DNA from: Enoplolaimus lenunculus
Lineage: Eukaryota > Nematoda > Enoplea > Enoplida > Thoracostomopsidae
DNA: 64,000 nt
Direction of reading: 5' to 3'
Assembly: GCA_030248215.1 (NCBI GenBank)
Contig: JASANG010003177.1
Span: 29,158 to 93,157 of the forward strand
Part shown: positions 1 to 10,463 of the stretch, piece by piece
Numbering within the stretch: the first letter of the stretch is position 1
Layout of the letters: every line of letters starts with the position of its first letter
Notes under the pieces: generated by a model
What the model was told of the DNA's origin: nothing
The model's input: only the letters and a program-made list of their open reading frames with translations
The model's database searches: none
Program-made: the position numbers and the translations under genes

Positions 1-667
1 GTTGTGTTCAGCGACGTAGGCAAAATTTAATCTCGACAAGATATACCACATGTGAACATGATTGCTGCGAGTGAGTCCGGCGCGCTCAAGAAAATCGTTT
101 TTTTTCTATAGGATCCAGCAGCTTATTCTAAAACGTATAGAATGGTACCACATCTTCCCCGGTTGTAATATTTAATTTTAATTCAATCCGCGTACTTTTA
201 CTTGAACAGACTTCAATATGGAAGCACAATGATCATAAATGAAGAAACTCTCTTGTACGACGACATGCGGTAAATTTAAAGAAATTCTCTGAAATGACGT
301 CAGGAGGAATGTTTTTAGCTGGAAAGATGTTTTTTACACTTAGTTTTTGTAAGATCAGGATTTTCCCAGAGGATAAAAGAGCATTGACAGATCTAAAGCC
401 GACCACCTGGGCCAACATTGTATTCTCGGTCGCTTCTCGGGAGCTTTTTCATCACTACTATATGCGGTGGCACCTGGCAAAAAATTTTAAACCCTGTTTA
501 ATTGACCTGCAGTCTTTATGTAAAATTTCCCCGAACCGACCCTGAATGTAGGCTATTCATGTATCACAAGCTCAAATGCCATCATGCTAGAAAATAAACG
601 CTAAAACTAGTAACTATTCTCCTGTATATAAATATAATATGGTCGTACCTATTGAATATGGTCGTAT

Positions 668-832
668 CAGGGCCGAAACAGCTACCCCACATATTCACAT
701 CTGGGTGGCCTCAACGCGAAAAAGGTCCCGTCCTAATAAACTTTTAAACCAAAAATTTGTAAAATATTTTGACCATCGCAAGGGGCCCCACCCCTGAATT
801 TTGGGGGCCCACCCTAGCCTGCTCCGGCGCTG
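668..832. mobile_element. hAT-type MITE, 165 bp
   Basis: The ends are CAGGGCCGAAACAG and, reversed, CAGCGCCGGAGCAGGC. They are flanked by 8-bp direct repeats GGTCGTAT (660-667) and GGTCGCAT (833-840), with one mismatch. Its right tip resembles the element at 50,430. No coding sequence. Confidence 0.75.
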
Positions 833-1013
833 GGTCGCATCGAACTATGTACCGTTCTATCTCATTAACTCTCAAAATTAATATGTGTGTAGGCAAAAAC
901 AATTGCTGAACCTTTAATTGTTAATATGAAAACATTGGGGTGAATTTTCAACTGTCCAAACCAAAATTTGCCGCAATGCCACAAACAAAATATAACAAAT
1001 GCAGTTTTAGTAC

Positions 1014-1227
1014 CAAACAACACAATAACTACGGTCAACCAACGCTTTCGCCACGTTAAATATGATTGTGGGTTTCCGTTGATTTGACTATAGCATTGTG
1101 CAAAATATCCTTCGTACACCATCCAACCGGATTGTTGAAGTCGACATGAAATTCTACGGACATCACCAAGCGATAAAAACGCAAGCATCCATAACGATAA
1201 AATGACAACTATTGTGAAAAGCCAAAC
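1014..1227 (-). CDS. Variant ionotropic glutamate receptor-like, membrane exon
   Basis: The acceptor TATTTTCAG joins in phase 0 to the exon above, giving FEPFSVT + VWLFTIVVILSLWMLAFLSL, the first membrane helix of glutamate-receptor channels. Downstream the frame carries WMVYEGYFAQC and RKRWLTVVIVLFG, which could be the pore approach and the start of the next helix. The 3' boundary (GTACTA donor at about 1013) is a guess; the frame stays open to about 865. Later exons (rest of the pore, S2 lobe, last helix) are not recognisable in the remaining sequence and probably lie before position 1. Confidence 0.6.
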
Positions 1228-2318
1228 CTGAAAATATGTATTCAATTTGAAGATTATGTTTATCAGCTCAGCCAGCGTGCAACTGGAGATGATAAATATC
1301 GGAGCCGAAAGTCAATAAAGTTTGCTAGAGCCGGCTGGAGCCGGAGGTTAAGCTGGATGTGAAGCGAAATTAGTTTTCTGCCGGAACCTGAGGCAGACCT
1401 CAGGTTGCAACCTGGTTCACAGCTGTGAGAAGCACTTATTGTTAAATGATGATTGACAATAAAACTGGCGAGTTTATTGAAAATCGGCGAAGTTGTCAAA
1501 TTACTGTACCGACCCATATAATTAGGACTTATGGATTCTATGCACTAACGAATCTAATTAGAAATACAGACTCCTATTGATTGAGACACAAATTAGGAAC
1601 CCATCTTATTACTCCCTCTTATTCGGTTCACTACAGTTTAAACACAAAATGTTTTTCGCATACCGATCTACACTAACATGTCTCAAACCACGCCGCCTGC
1701 ATTGGGTAAGGGTACAGCAGATTATCTTAAAACGACCTGGGCCACATTGGCTGAGGTGTACATATGGTAAATAATATCTCGCGATCGGAAACCAAATGCA
1801 ATTTTAATAATTTGTAAGCTATGGATGTTACTATTTTTTCATAAAATATTCCAGTACATGTCTTTACGGCCTTCCTTTAGGTTTAAGTTTTGAAATAAGC
1901 ATAGGATTAGACGTGATTCTAAATTCCGTACTAGGGTTTAACCCTCGATGCCTTTGATTTTTCGACTCACATGAGTTGTCGAGCTGATGTGTACAATGGC
2001 AACTGAATGCCGCATCTGCGGCGGCGGATCCAGAAATTTTTGCCCGCGGGCGAGCTTGGCGGGCAAAATTCACGAAACGCAATTTTCACCGTATGCTAAA
2101 TATGTGTGAATTTTTTAAAGGGAAAATAGTAAGATAGAAGCTTAATTTATTACCATTTTATCACAAAAATGTTCTCTGACAGAGAAGAGCGTGAGCCGCC
2201 TCCCGAACCCACTCTGGTTCTTCTATTTCACTTAAACCTAAGCTTAAAAGCCTAGTGCACATCTGGTAAGCCAGCAGCGGAACAATAAAAGGTATATAGT
2301 TTTGAGCCAGCAACTTAC
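1228..2318 (-). other. Intron between the two glutamate-receptor-like exons
   Basis: About 1.1 kb. It holds the degraded right part of the CCGAATAAGAGG-type MITE (about 1505-1640) and a GCGGCGGATCCAGAAATT motif near 2018, a typical remnant of a hAT-type end. The rest shows nothing recognisable. Confidence 0.5.
1505..1640. repeat. Fragment of the CCGAATAAGAGG-type MITE
   Basis: This piece shares 'actcctattgattg.gac' and the end 'cctcttattcgg' with the complete element at 4302-4746. It is strongly diverged, and no left end was found. Confidence 0.5.
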
Positions 2319-2741
2319 AGTAACCGAAAACGGTTCGAAAAACCACAACACATTTTCAATAGTTTGTTTCCGCTGTCGCATAACAATGCCCATCGGAGCA
2401 TACAGCACCGGATGTGACAGCTCGACAATTTCCGCATTTAAATCTCGTCGGTTACTTATCAAATTCGCTGTCATATCGTAGCGTCCGCTGCCGACTGCGG
2501 CCAACAATTCGCCATCCCAAACGCCATTATTGTCAACACTTGAATTGTGGTTCAGTTCAATTGAATACGTAAAATTTAATATCGATGATAAAATGAATAA
2601 AATTTCAAGATCTCGGCCTTGTGATGGGCAAAGGCGACGACTGACGGCTTTTTCAGGATCAAACGCACACGCTTCAATGCCTGGAGGCGCTATGCTCGCA
2701 AGCGTTCTGATGTGCATGCCGTTCAAATTCGGTACTTGCAT
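2319..2741 (-). CDS. Variant ionotropic glutamate receptor-like, ligand-binding exon (partial gene)
   Basis: These 141 codons end exactly at a GTAAGT donor. The start resembles the S1 lobe of glutamate receptors (GMHIRTLASIAPPGIEACAF, then a second Cys and GRDLEILFILSSILNFTYSI). It continues with WDGELLAAVGSGRYDMTANL and VELSHPVLYAPMGIVMRQRK, which is the usual '(W)G....L..G..D.......R...ve.S.P.' ligand-binding pattern. It ends in WFFEPFSVT, which leads into the first membrane helix. The Met at 2741 may not be the true start, because a signal peptide exon would be expected upstream. The family is related to nematode variant glutamate-receptor-like channels. The Arg that binds the amino-acid carboxylate is not obvious, so the ligand is unknown. 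Confidence 0.75.
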
Positions 2742-2961
2742 TATTACATATAATTAACTGGATGGTTTTCGCCGCAGCTTGCGGAGCTTAAATCGAATGG
2801 CGTTAAATTTTTCGCAATCAGTAGTCGTCTGATTTAACGAGTTATTGTCGTAAAGTTAGGTTATGTTTTATCGAACTGATGATAACTTTAATATGTTTCA
2901 CGATGAGGCCTTCAAAAATTCAAATTTCATTTATTTAACTGTTTGCTTAAAAGTGTTTTGA

Positions 2962-3048
2962 GGTTCATACGCATCAAGTTCCGATATTTGGAGAAGCTAT
3001 GCTTGGTAATACGTGGATGTGCGTGTCGCTTAAATAGGGTACTTGCAT
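2962..3048 (-). pseudogene. Decayed duplicate of the start of the glutamate-receptor ligand-binding exon
   Basis: Read on the minus strand from 3048, the sequence gives MQVPYLSDTHIHVLPSIASP and then a stop (TGA). It aligns with MQVPNLNGMHIRTLASIAPP of the intact exon about 300 bases away. The match covers about 29 codons and then fades. It is a local tandem duplication that has lost coding ability, or the remnant of a neighbouring paralogue. Confidence 0.65.
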
Positions 3049-3054
3049 TATGTA

Positions 3055-4301
3055 TCGTAAAATTAAGTTTTAGATTATAAAAGTGTAGCACTTTGCCTAT
3101 ATCAGGGGCGGAACGTTTTTCTGTGGGGCTGCAATAGAGTAAGCTTAAGCTTTAGACTAATTTTTTGCGTGGCTTAGGCTTAGAAATATGCTTATTCTTT
3201 ACGCTTAGGCTTAGGCTTTAGGCTTAGGAATATGTTTATAATACTGTTCCCTCCTATTCTTTACATTGGTCCAAGTTTCTAAATAGATCCCTCTTAAACT
3301 TATTACTTTTGGCTACGTTCATTATTATCGAAGGTTTCATATTTAGATTTTGGCCATGGAGTTAATCAATTTATACAGGTAGCAGATAATGGAGTTCAAA
3401 TAATATTAGGTATGTATAGTTTGATTCGTTTAGGCTTCGGTTAAACGTTAGGCAACGGAAATGGTTGTGAAAAGCGTCAATTAGAACTTGTCCGGTCTTT
3501 GAGATTCAAACACTTTAACTTCTGTGGAAGTACAATCTATATTTTTAACGTACTGGTTTACTTATATATCATTGAAATTTGCCTGCAATTTTTACGTGCG
3601 AACCATATACGCACTTTTGAGCTGCGATTTTAACCCAAGCTAGTATATCATGTCGAAAATACTTGAAAAAACATTTCATATTAATGCCAAAATAGTGTTT
3701 TTGACAAATGCTAAACAGCGTTTAGTAATAATAGACTTTTTCTATGCAAGCGATTCATTTTAAAGTTTTTCTACTTACAAAAGAGCGCTTTGAAAGATGC
3801 TGTTTGCAACAGGAAAAACGTTTAATGTGGCAATATATTTTTTGACCTAAATTCTACAAGGTTACGTTCTAAAAAGCGTACAGAATAGGAACAATGACAT
3901 TCGGCTGAGTTTTTAAAATATAAAATATTTAATGAAAAAATTTCAATTACTGTCTATGAAAGCCTAACAACGAACACATGCATTTGGCATAGATGCTTCA
4001 AGTCATGTAGACGCAGGCATCGTTCCTGACATAATTACTGGTATAAAATTACCTTGAGGCTGGTTAGCATTACATTGTGCCAAAAAATAATAAAGAACTA
4101 AGATAATTTTGGTGAAGACAATAGGTATATTCTTGCTAAATGAATGGTTGAAATAGTAAAAACTTTTATGGCAATTACAGTAACATGGAAGAACCTATTT
4201 CAGTATTTTAAATGCGGTTTTTTGACCGGAATTTTCTGTTATGTTCGGTATTGGAATTTGTTAATTTGAAAATTTATGAAAAAAACTGGTATATTTTAAC
4301 A
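3055..4301. other. Non-coding stretch with a telomere-like tract
   Basis: It holds a hAT-like left tip near 3106 (CAGGGGCGGAACG) and the TTAGGC-like tract at 3125-3240. The rest is AT-rich sequence with no open frame I would call a gene. Confidence 0.5.
3125..3240. repeat. Degenerate TTAGGC (nematode telomere-like) tract
   Basis: It contains several short runs of GCTTAGGCTTAG-type hexamers broken by AT-rich spacers. A related tract with the same leader ('tagactaattttttgc') recurs at about 7998-8085 inside the GGGACAG minisatellite, so this is a dispersed unit rather than a chromosome end. Confidence 0.6.
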
Positions 4302-4746
4302 TACTGTATTGACCCGAATAAGAGGGGGACTGATATTTATTTGGCCTCTCCAGAGGGTACCCCCCTTGTTATTCGGTTACGGACTGTTATTTATTTTTAA
4401 CCCACGCTCCACCGCCCTTCGTTACTGATATATCCGGTACTGCAACTATGCGTTGAATTAAACGTATATTTGTCTCGTTTCTATAGTTTGAGCGATAATA
4501 AAACGTTATACTTAGGAATGTACTTTCAAAATTTAAGTAGGCTTTAAAGTTTCGAACTCAAATTATTTGGTCTTGAAGTCAGTTATGTGCTACAATTAGG
4601 GTTAATTGACATTTATGGACTCTAATTAGGGTTTAGGGACTTTATCCGCTTACGGACTCTTATTAGGGATACGGACTCCTATTGATTCGGACCCAAGTTG
4701 GGGACCGCCCCCTCTTATTACCCCTCTTATTCGGGTCAATACAGTA
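4302..4746. mobile_element. MITE of 445 bp with TACTGTATTGACCCGAATAA ends
   Basis: Perfect inverted ends (TACTGTATTGACCCGAATAA at the left, its complement ending at 4746). The inner copies of 'ggactc.tatta.gg' form a subterminal array. Nearly the same unit occurs at 6959-7330. The superfamily is not clear; a TA target is possible. Confidence 0.75.
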
Positions 4747-4900
4747 TTTCGAGAATTTACGTATTTGTGTATTGCCAACATTTCACTGTGTGTCATAATT
4801 CATAATAAACATTAAAATACATAATTACACATCACTGACGGTAGACTTTGTGTCTGCTAAAAGTGGGGCCCTCATGTGCACCATAGACACAAAAATAGTA

Positions 4901-5708
4901 TACCAGTCGTAGTGGGACTACATTTATTGAGCGAACCTCGAACGCACGTAAGCAATTAAGCTAATATGCAAATTAGCTATTAGCTAACTAATCAATTATC
5001 GGTTTTGGATGTTTGTAAACTATTTATTCAAATTCCTCGCACCCAAAAACCCTTCAGCCACTCTAATAATTTTTGGAATAATTTAAAAAGTCCTAATTTT
5101 GTTTTGTCAATTAAGCTAATATGCTAATTAGCTATTAGCTAACTATTCAATTATCGGGTTTGGATGTTTGTAAACTATTTATTCAAATTCCTCACACCAA
5201 AAACCCTTTAGTGCTGAAATTATATTGCTTTTAACCTTAATAATTAGTGAAAGATTGTAAAAAGTCCTAATTTAGGCTTATAAACTATGCTAATATGCAA
5301 ATTATCTATTAGTTAACTGCTCAATTATCGGTTTTGGAGGTTTGTAAACAGTCTAAGCAGATTCCTCGCACCCAAAAACCCTTTAATGCTAAAATTAGAT
5401 TGCTTCTAACTGCAATAATTAGTGAAATATTGTGGAAAGTCCTAATTTAGGCTTAATTAATTATGCAAATTAGCCTGTAGCTAATAAACGGCTTAAAATT
5501 TTAAAACCCCAATGCGAGGTTAACACACCACGATAATTGGCTTTCAAACAAAAAAAGTTTATCAAAATCGGTTCAGCCGTTCCTGAGATTCTTTTCGGAC
5601 GGCCAGACGGACGGACGAACATCCACCTTTCGACCCCCAAGTACAAAACATAAAACGCTTCGCGAAACTCCGAGCTTCGCTCGGAGTTTCGCCTCGCTCA
5701 ATAAATAA
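4901..5708 (-). mobile_element. Non-autonomous element with internal tandem repeats and hairpin end, copy A
   Basis: It contains three internal repeats of about 155-180 bp, each with a 'cctcgcacccaaaaaccc' block, followed by a conserved segment rich in CCGTCC-type motifs. The end is a perfect hairpin, GCGAAACTCCGAGC-ttc-GCTCGGAGTTTCGC. The other end reads CCAGTCGTAGTGGGACTACA. Copies B and C are in the opposite orientation. The architecture recalls DINE-1/Helentron-like or bivalve pearl elements; this is a structural comparison only. Confidence 0.7.
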
Positions 5709-6122
5709 TTTTGCGTAGTATCACTAGTAAAAATTGATCTATTAGCTCCAAACGAATTTTACGATACTAGGTGTTTTCCACTTTCCGGATCCGGCTCTAG
5801 GTCCGGCCCCAATGTTGTTTGCTTTCATGCCTCGATTCCGGGATTTCGTAATTTCGATTGCACCCTGAACCTATACACACACAACCTAAATAAATTGCCT
5901 TAAAATTTCAAGACTCATACTTTCTTAAATTTTCAACACATAAATGTATTGTATTCCAGACATTAAGTCTTGAGCAGCTCAGAAATTCGTTACTTAAATG
6001 GTTAAAACATAAATGTCTAATATTCAAGAAACTGCTATTGTCAATTTATAAGACACAAGTTTCTTTCTTTCAAGAAATAGTTGTCTTATATTCAAGAATT
6101 TATTTTCTGGTTTTTATGTAAG

Positions 6123-6361
6123 TTAACCCCTTCAGTGCATATACGTTGAATAATATATTTCGCACCGTGTTTAACAATTGCAACACGTATACATAGTACT
6201 AAATCACCACAAGACGGGAGAGCCCCCTCGGGCTCGATCGTTGAGCTCCTATAGCTGAGTGGTGATGGTATACGCCTCCCACTCCAGTCACTGGAGTTCG
6301 TATCCTGGCATAAAAGTAGGTGTCAGAGGAAATAGAAAATATTTCTGTGAGAAAGCGTTAA
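6123..6361 (+). mobile_element. TTAA-flanked piggyBac-like MITE with tRNA-like core, copy 1
   Basis: TTAA at each boundary, with CCCCTTC and GAAAG end motifs pointing inward. The middle carries 'TAGCTGAGTGGT' and 'GGAGTTCGTATCC', which match the A and B boxes of a tRNA promoter in the right order, about 35 bases apart. It is inverted relative to copy 2, about 300 bases away. Confidence 0.65.
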
Positions 6362-6658
6362 AAGTTTACTCCGTTTATATTCTTAAGAGAGTATATAAAT
6401 AATCGAATTTCAAAGATATTTCGGGCTGAGCTCAGGCTCCCCCCAACCTAAGTTTATGTGCTGGACGTATCTTAGGTTGTAAAATTATGGTATCGGTTGA
6501 GCTTTAGCCCCCAATTTTGGAGTCGTTTTCATGGAAAATCTGTTTTATTTAAGAATGCTTGTCTTATATTTCAGAAAAATTTGTCTTACATTTCAGAAAT
6601 ATTTTTCTTAATCGTTCATTAAACAGTGTTAAATTCAAGGCTTTTATGTGCCAAAAAT

Positions 6659-6929
6659 TTAATCCTTTCTCACATGAATATTTTCTATTTCCACTGAGAC
6701 CTTCTTTTATGCTAGGATTCGAACTCCAGTCACTGGAGTGGGAGGCGTATACCATCACCACTCAGCTATTGGAGCTTGACGCTGGAGCCTGAGGAAGCTC
6801 TCACGTCTTGTGGTGATTTAGTACTATGTATACGTGTTGCAATTGTTAAACACGGTGCGACATATACTATTTAACTTATATACACTGCGCTGAGTTGCCT
6901 ACAGGCAACTCAATGTAAGAAGGGTTTAA
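6659..6929 (-). mobile_element. TTAA-flanked piggyBac-like MITE with tRNA-like core, copy 2
   Basis: TTAA at 6659-6662 and 6926-6929. The left end reads TCCTTTCTCACAT and the right end has its complement. The tRNA-like segment is on the minus strand here (box B seen as GGATTCGAACTCC). Confidence 0.68.
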
Positions 6930-6958
6930 TATCAATATTTCTGAAAAATTTAAGAAAT

Positions 6959-7330
6959 ACTGTTGTGACCCGAATAAGAGGGGGACTGATACTTATTTGG
7001 CCTCTCCAGGATGTTCCCCGCCTGTTATTCGGTTACGGACTGTTATTTGTCTTTAACCCACGCTCCGCCACCTTCGTTACTGATATATCCGGTACTGCAA
7101 CAATCCGTTGAATTAAACGTTCATTTGTCTTGCGTCACTAGCTTGTGCTTATAATACAAGGTTATACGTAGCGATGCAGTTTCAAACCTTAAGTACGCTT
7201 TAAAGTTTCGAAGTCAACTTTATTTGGTCCTGGAGTCATGCGCTACAATTAGGAACAATTGACATTATGGACTCTTATTAGGGATACGGACTCCTATTGA
7301 TTGGGACCCAGAATGGGGACCACCTTGCGT
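6959..7330. mobile_element. CCGAATAAGAGG-type MITE, second copy, right end lost
   Basis: The left end and interior match 4302-4746 closely. The match stops after 'gggaccacctt', and the GGGACAG minisatellite follows within about 30 bases. Confidence 0.7.
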
Positions 7331-7354
7331 ATTAGACATTGTTAAACATAGCGG

Positions 7355-7945
7355 CGAGCGGGACAGTTGGGGCTGTTCGGACAGCGGGACCGTAGGGACA
7401 GCTGGGACAGCGAGACAGTGGGGACAGCTGGGACAGCGGCACAGTTGGGATAGTTGGGCGAGCGGGACAGTTGGGACAGTTCGGACAGTGGGACCGTAGG
7501 CACAGTTGGGACAGCGGGATAGTATGGATAGTAGGGACAGGGGAACAGTTGGAAAAGTTACAGCGGGACATTTGGGACAGTTTGGACAGTTGGACATTTG
7601 TTACAGTGGCACAGCTGGGATAGCAGGACAGTTGGGACTGCGGGACAGTTGGGCAGCGGGACAGTTGTGGTATCGGGACAGTTGGGCAGCGCGACAGGTC
7701 GGACTGCGAGATAGTAGGGTAGTTGGGACAACGGGACAGTAGAGACAGTTGGTACAGCAGGACAGTAGATAACAGTTGGGACAGCCGGCCAGTTGGGACA
7801 GCGGGACTGCTGGGACAATTGGACTGCTGGGACAGCTGGACTGCTGGGACAGCGGGACTGCTGGGACAGCGGGACAGTTGAGACAGCGGGACAGTTGGGA
7901 CAGTTAAAGCGGGACAGTTTCGACAGCGGGAGCAGTTGGGTGCGG
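7355..7945. repeat. GGGACAG minisatellite, main block
   Basis: It consists of irregular 8-10 base units, mainly GGGACAGTT and GGGACAGCG. GGG runs recur every 8-10 bases on the + strand, with loops short enough for G-quadruplexes. Long open frames here (for example Pro/Cys/Ser-rich on the minus strand) are artefacts of the repeat. Confidence 0.9.
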
Positions 7946-8136
7946 CCCATGTTACTTTTAGTGCCGTCCCGGTTTCTGGCGGGTCTTAAAAGAGTAGGCT
8001 TACATTCTAGACTACATTTTTTGCTTAGGCATAGGTTTAAGCTTAGACTTAGGAATACATTTCAGCAACGCTTAGGTTTGACTAGGCATATGAATACGCC
8101 ATATCTACTGTTACGGCCCTAAAAATAACTTGGCCG

Positions 8137-8262
8137 TTGGGACAGCGGAACAGTTGGGACAGTTGGGACAGTTGGGACACCGCGACAGTTGGGCAGCGAG
8201 GGGGAAAGCTGGGACAGCGGGACAGCGGAACAGTTGAGACAGCAGGACAGTTGGGACAGAAT
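8137..8262. repeat. GGGACAG minisatellite, second block
   Basis: Same units as the main block, separated from it by about 190 bases that contain a telomere-like TTAGGC tract. The array therefore seems to have been interrupted after it formed, or both were copied together. Confidence 0.85.
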
Positions 8263-9837
8263 AAGCTCCTCCACATAAATAATGTTTTTAACTGGTTTCT
8301 CGGGAGCTCCCGCCCCCCTCACCCCTCGCCAGTTACGGGGACCCTAAGCAGATGTCGGGCTGTCGCCCCCCAAACCCTAACAATATAGGCAATTCTTTAT
8401 TGGAGCACGTATCCTGCTCAGTCTCTGCGTCTCTTGAAAGAGGGGGTCAGAGGGTGCTTTCTTTTCGTTTTCGATTTGTTGTAAGCATATGCTTTTGCAC
8501 CCCTTTGTTATACTTTTATAAAAGTGTACAACTTTTCACGTATAGTTAGTGCCTTTTAATACGGTGGAAACAAAAATCTGTGGTTTTTCCACTGCAAACG
8601 GACCGAAATTTTATTTTCGCCTTATAATCTAAACAAAACTGTGAATGCAGGAAAACGTGGCAACCTTTTGACTTTAGCGTGATTGAATTATGGTGGAAAA
8701 ATTGCGTGAGTGGCATTAGCGGGAACCAGGCGTATTGTATAGTATTTTCGGGCGAAATTCCCCGCAAGTGCTACGATAGATACAAAGTAGGATGCGGCGC
8801 TCCAACAACCAGAACTTTTCCGGCATATTTTTGAATGTAGATAAAAAGGATACCGCAAGCCCAAATTATCTGGTGCACTATTCCAAGAAGCTACTGACCA
8901 GTAAAATTTGCAGTAATTTCAAAAAACTTGAAAACTCGTAAAAGATACCCAAGCCAGCATACTGCTTTATTGGTATGCAAGTATCCAGTCTATCTAAAGC
9001 TGTGATTATTGTACTTCCTGTTGCACGTCTGCGGCAATGGTGCAAAATTGACATTGTTTATTATAAACAGAATGTTTCGCAAAACGTTTGTATTCAGTTC
9101 CACATCGGACTGCTCAATTGAATGCGCATGCACAATGTGTGTAACTCTCTTTCATCTTGTCGATGCAGACTACACTGGTGGAAAACAGTAACCTGAATGA
9201 AGCAAGTTGTGAGGGAGAGCAAAGTCTCTTGTCATGACGATTACGATTGGATCCAACGAAAGTTTAAGCCGTATGATAGCTCTACGATATGAATTTTTAA
9301 TGTTTGAAACTTGTAGTATTGCGGTTTTTTTATAATTTTGTTTTACTACTGAATTTATTTTCTGTTAAAAACGGACTATAGAAACTATCACTTGACTGCT
9401 GAAAAACTTGGATTCACGGAATCGTATTTCCTTAGCTAGTGGAAGAGTATGTTCTGATGTTTTGTGGAGTTGACTGTTCATGTGAGCATTGTGGCATAGA
9501 CGTAACCACTGGGGGCCGAAAGTGCGGAGTAGCTCTGTGGCGGCGTTTTGCGGATGTTATGTCTTCGTTTTCCGCTGACGGCTTAACCAGGGATCTCGGG
9601 CTAGCCCTTGTCATAAGCTGAGTAGTCTAGTATACCACGATTTTTAGTTCTGCGTGCTTGCAGCTGAAAAGGCGGACAGTTCATACGAAGTTTCGATGGT
9701 GGCCGACAGATTCTCAGTTTAGCACGCTACGGCTGAGCCAAGCCACCTCACAGTCAACTGCTGAGCTTTTAGGTTTTTATTCCTTACGAGAATCTCAATA
9801 TTACGCTCATGTATCTTGGTTCTTCCATGGTTTACTG
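8263..9837. other. Non-coding stretch
   Basis: I see no gene, tRNA or bounded element. Short open frames on both strands have no family resemblance. Confidence 0.4.
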
Positions 9838-9845
9838 CTGATGCA

Positions 9846-10455
9846 CAGCGCCGAATTAAAGGGGGGACAGGGGGGCCCTGGGCCTCCCACCACAAGAGGG
9901 CCTTCCACCAACCGAAAACCGACGATATGATTCACTTCATAAAAGAAGCCAGCAAAAAATTTTTGCGGACCACGAAGTTACACAAGCTGTGAAACATTTT
10001 ATTCGGGAGCCCACTCGGACCAGTTTGGGACGGCCGACTATTCTTATTCGAACGCCGGTTGTACCACTATGCGATTTTTGTGGAGTACTGATTGCGTTCT
10101 TCGGCAGGGTTATATACACAGGTGTACAACATTCTTTTCCAAATGTTAACGTGAATTCGGTGCTGAAAAATAGGGTGGTCGAAAAAGTAAGAGAAAGAAA
10201 GAAAACGGACCCGCACCGCACCGTTCATTTTTGGCCTTTAAAAAATTTCTAGACATCGATGGAATCGTAAGTGACTTCTCTAAGTGAAAATTTTGAACAG
10301 TCCCTGGGCCGTAAATTTTGTTTCGTACTTTTGGTACAATATTTGTTTCATTAAAATGTACCACTTTAAGCTCTGGTGTATAAAATAATTTTGGTTAACA
10401 AAAAGGCCTGCTAGTCATATCGTCCCCGGGCCTCCCGCACCTTAATCTGGCTCTG
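9846..10455. mobile_element. hAT-type MITE, 610 bp
   Basis: The ends are CAGCGCCGAATTAAAGG and, reversed, CAGAGCCAGATTAAGG, each followed by a 'gggcctccc' block. The 8-bp target duplications are CTGATGCA (9838-9845) and CTGCTGCA (10456-10463), 7 of 8 matching. I recognise no transposase in it. Confidence 0.75.
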
Positions 10456-10463
10456 CTGCTGCA

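Noticed and set aside
233-418. Minus-strand frame that might be a later lobe of the glutamate receptor
   Set aside because: A weak likeness to an S2 start (SVNALLSSGKI) is not enough, and neither the pore nor the last helix is found near it.
3125-3240. Chromosome end (true telomere)
   Set aside because: The hexamers are degenerate, short and followed on both sides by unique sequence and genes.
6240-6320. Functional tRNA gene
   Set aside because: A and B boxes are present, but the acceptor and T stems do not pair well and the segment is part of a repeated TTAA-flanked element.
7265-7950. Long Cys/Pro/Ser-rich open frames on the minus strand
   Set aside because: They are translations of the GGGACAG minisatellite; the residue repeats follow the DNA period.
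8546-8900. Minus-strand stretch with GKVLVVGAPHPTLY, possibly another receptor S1 start
   Set aside because: A stop follows after a few codons, there are no clear splice sites and no further family pattern.
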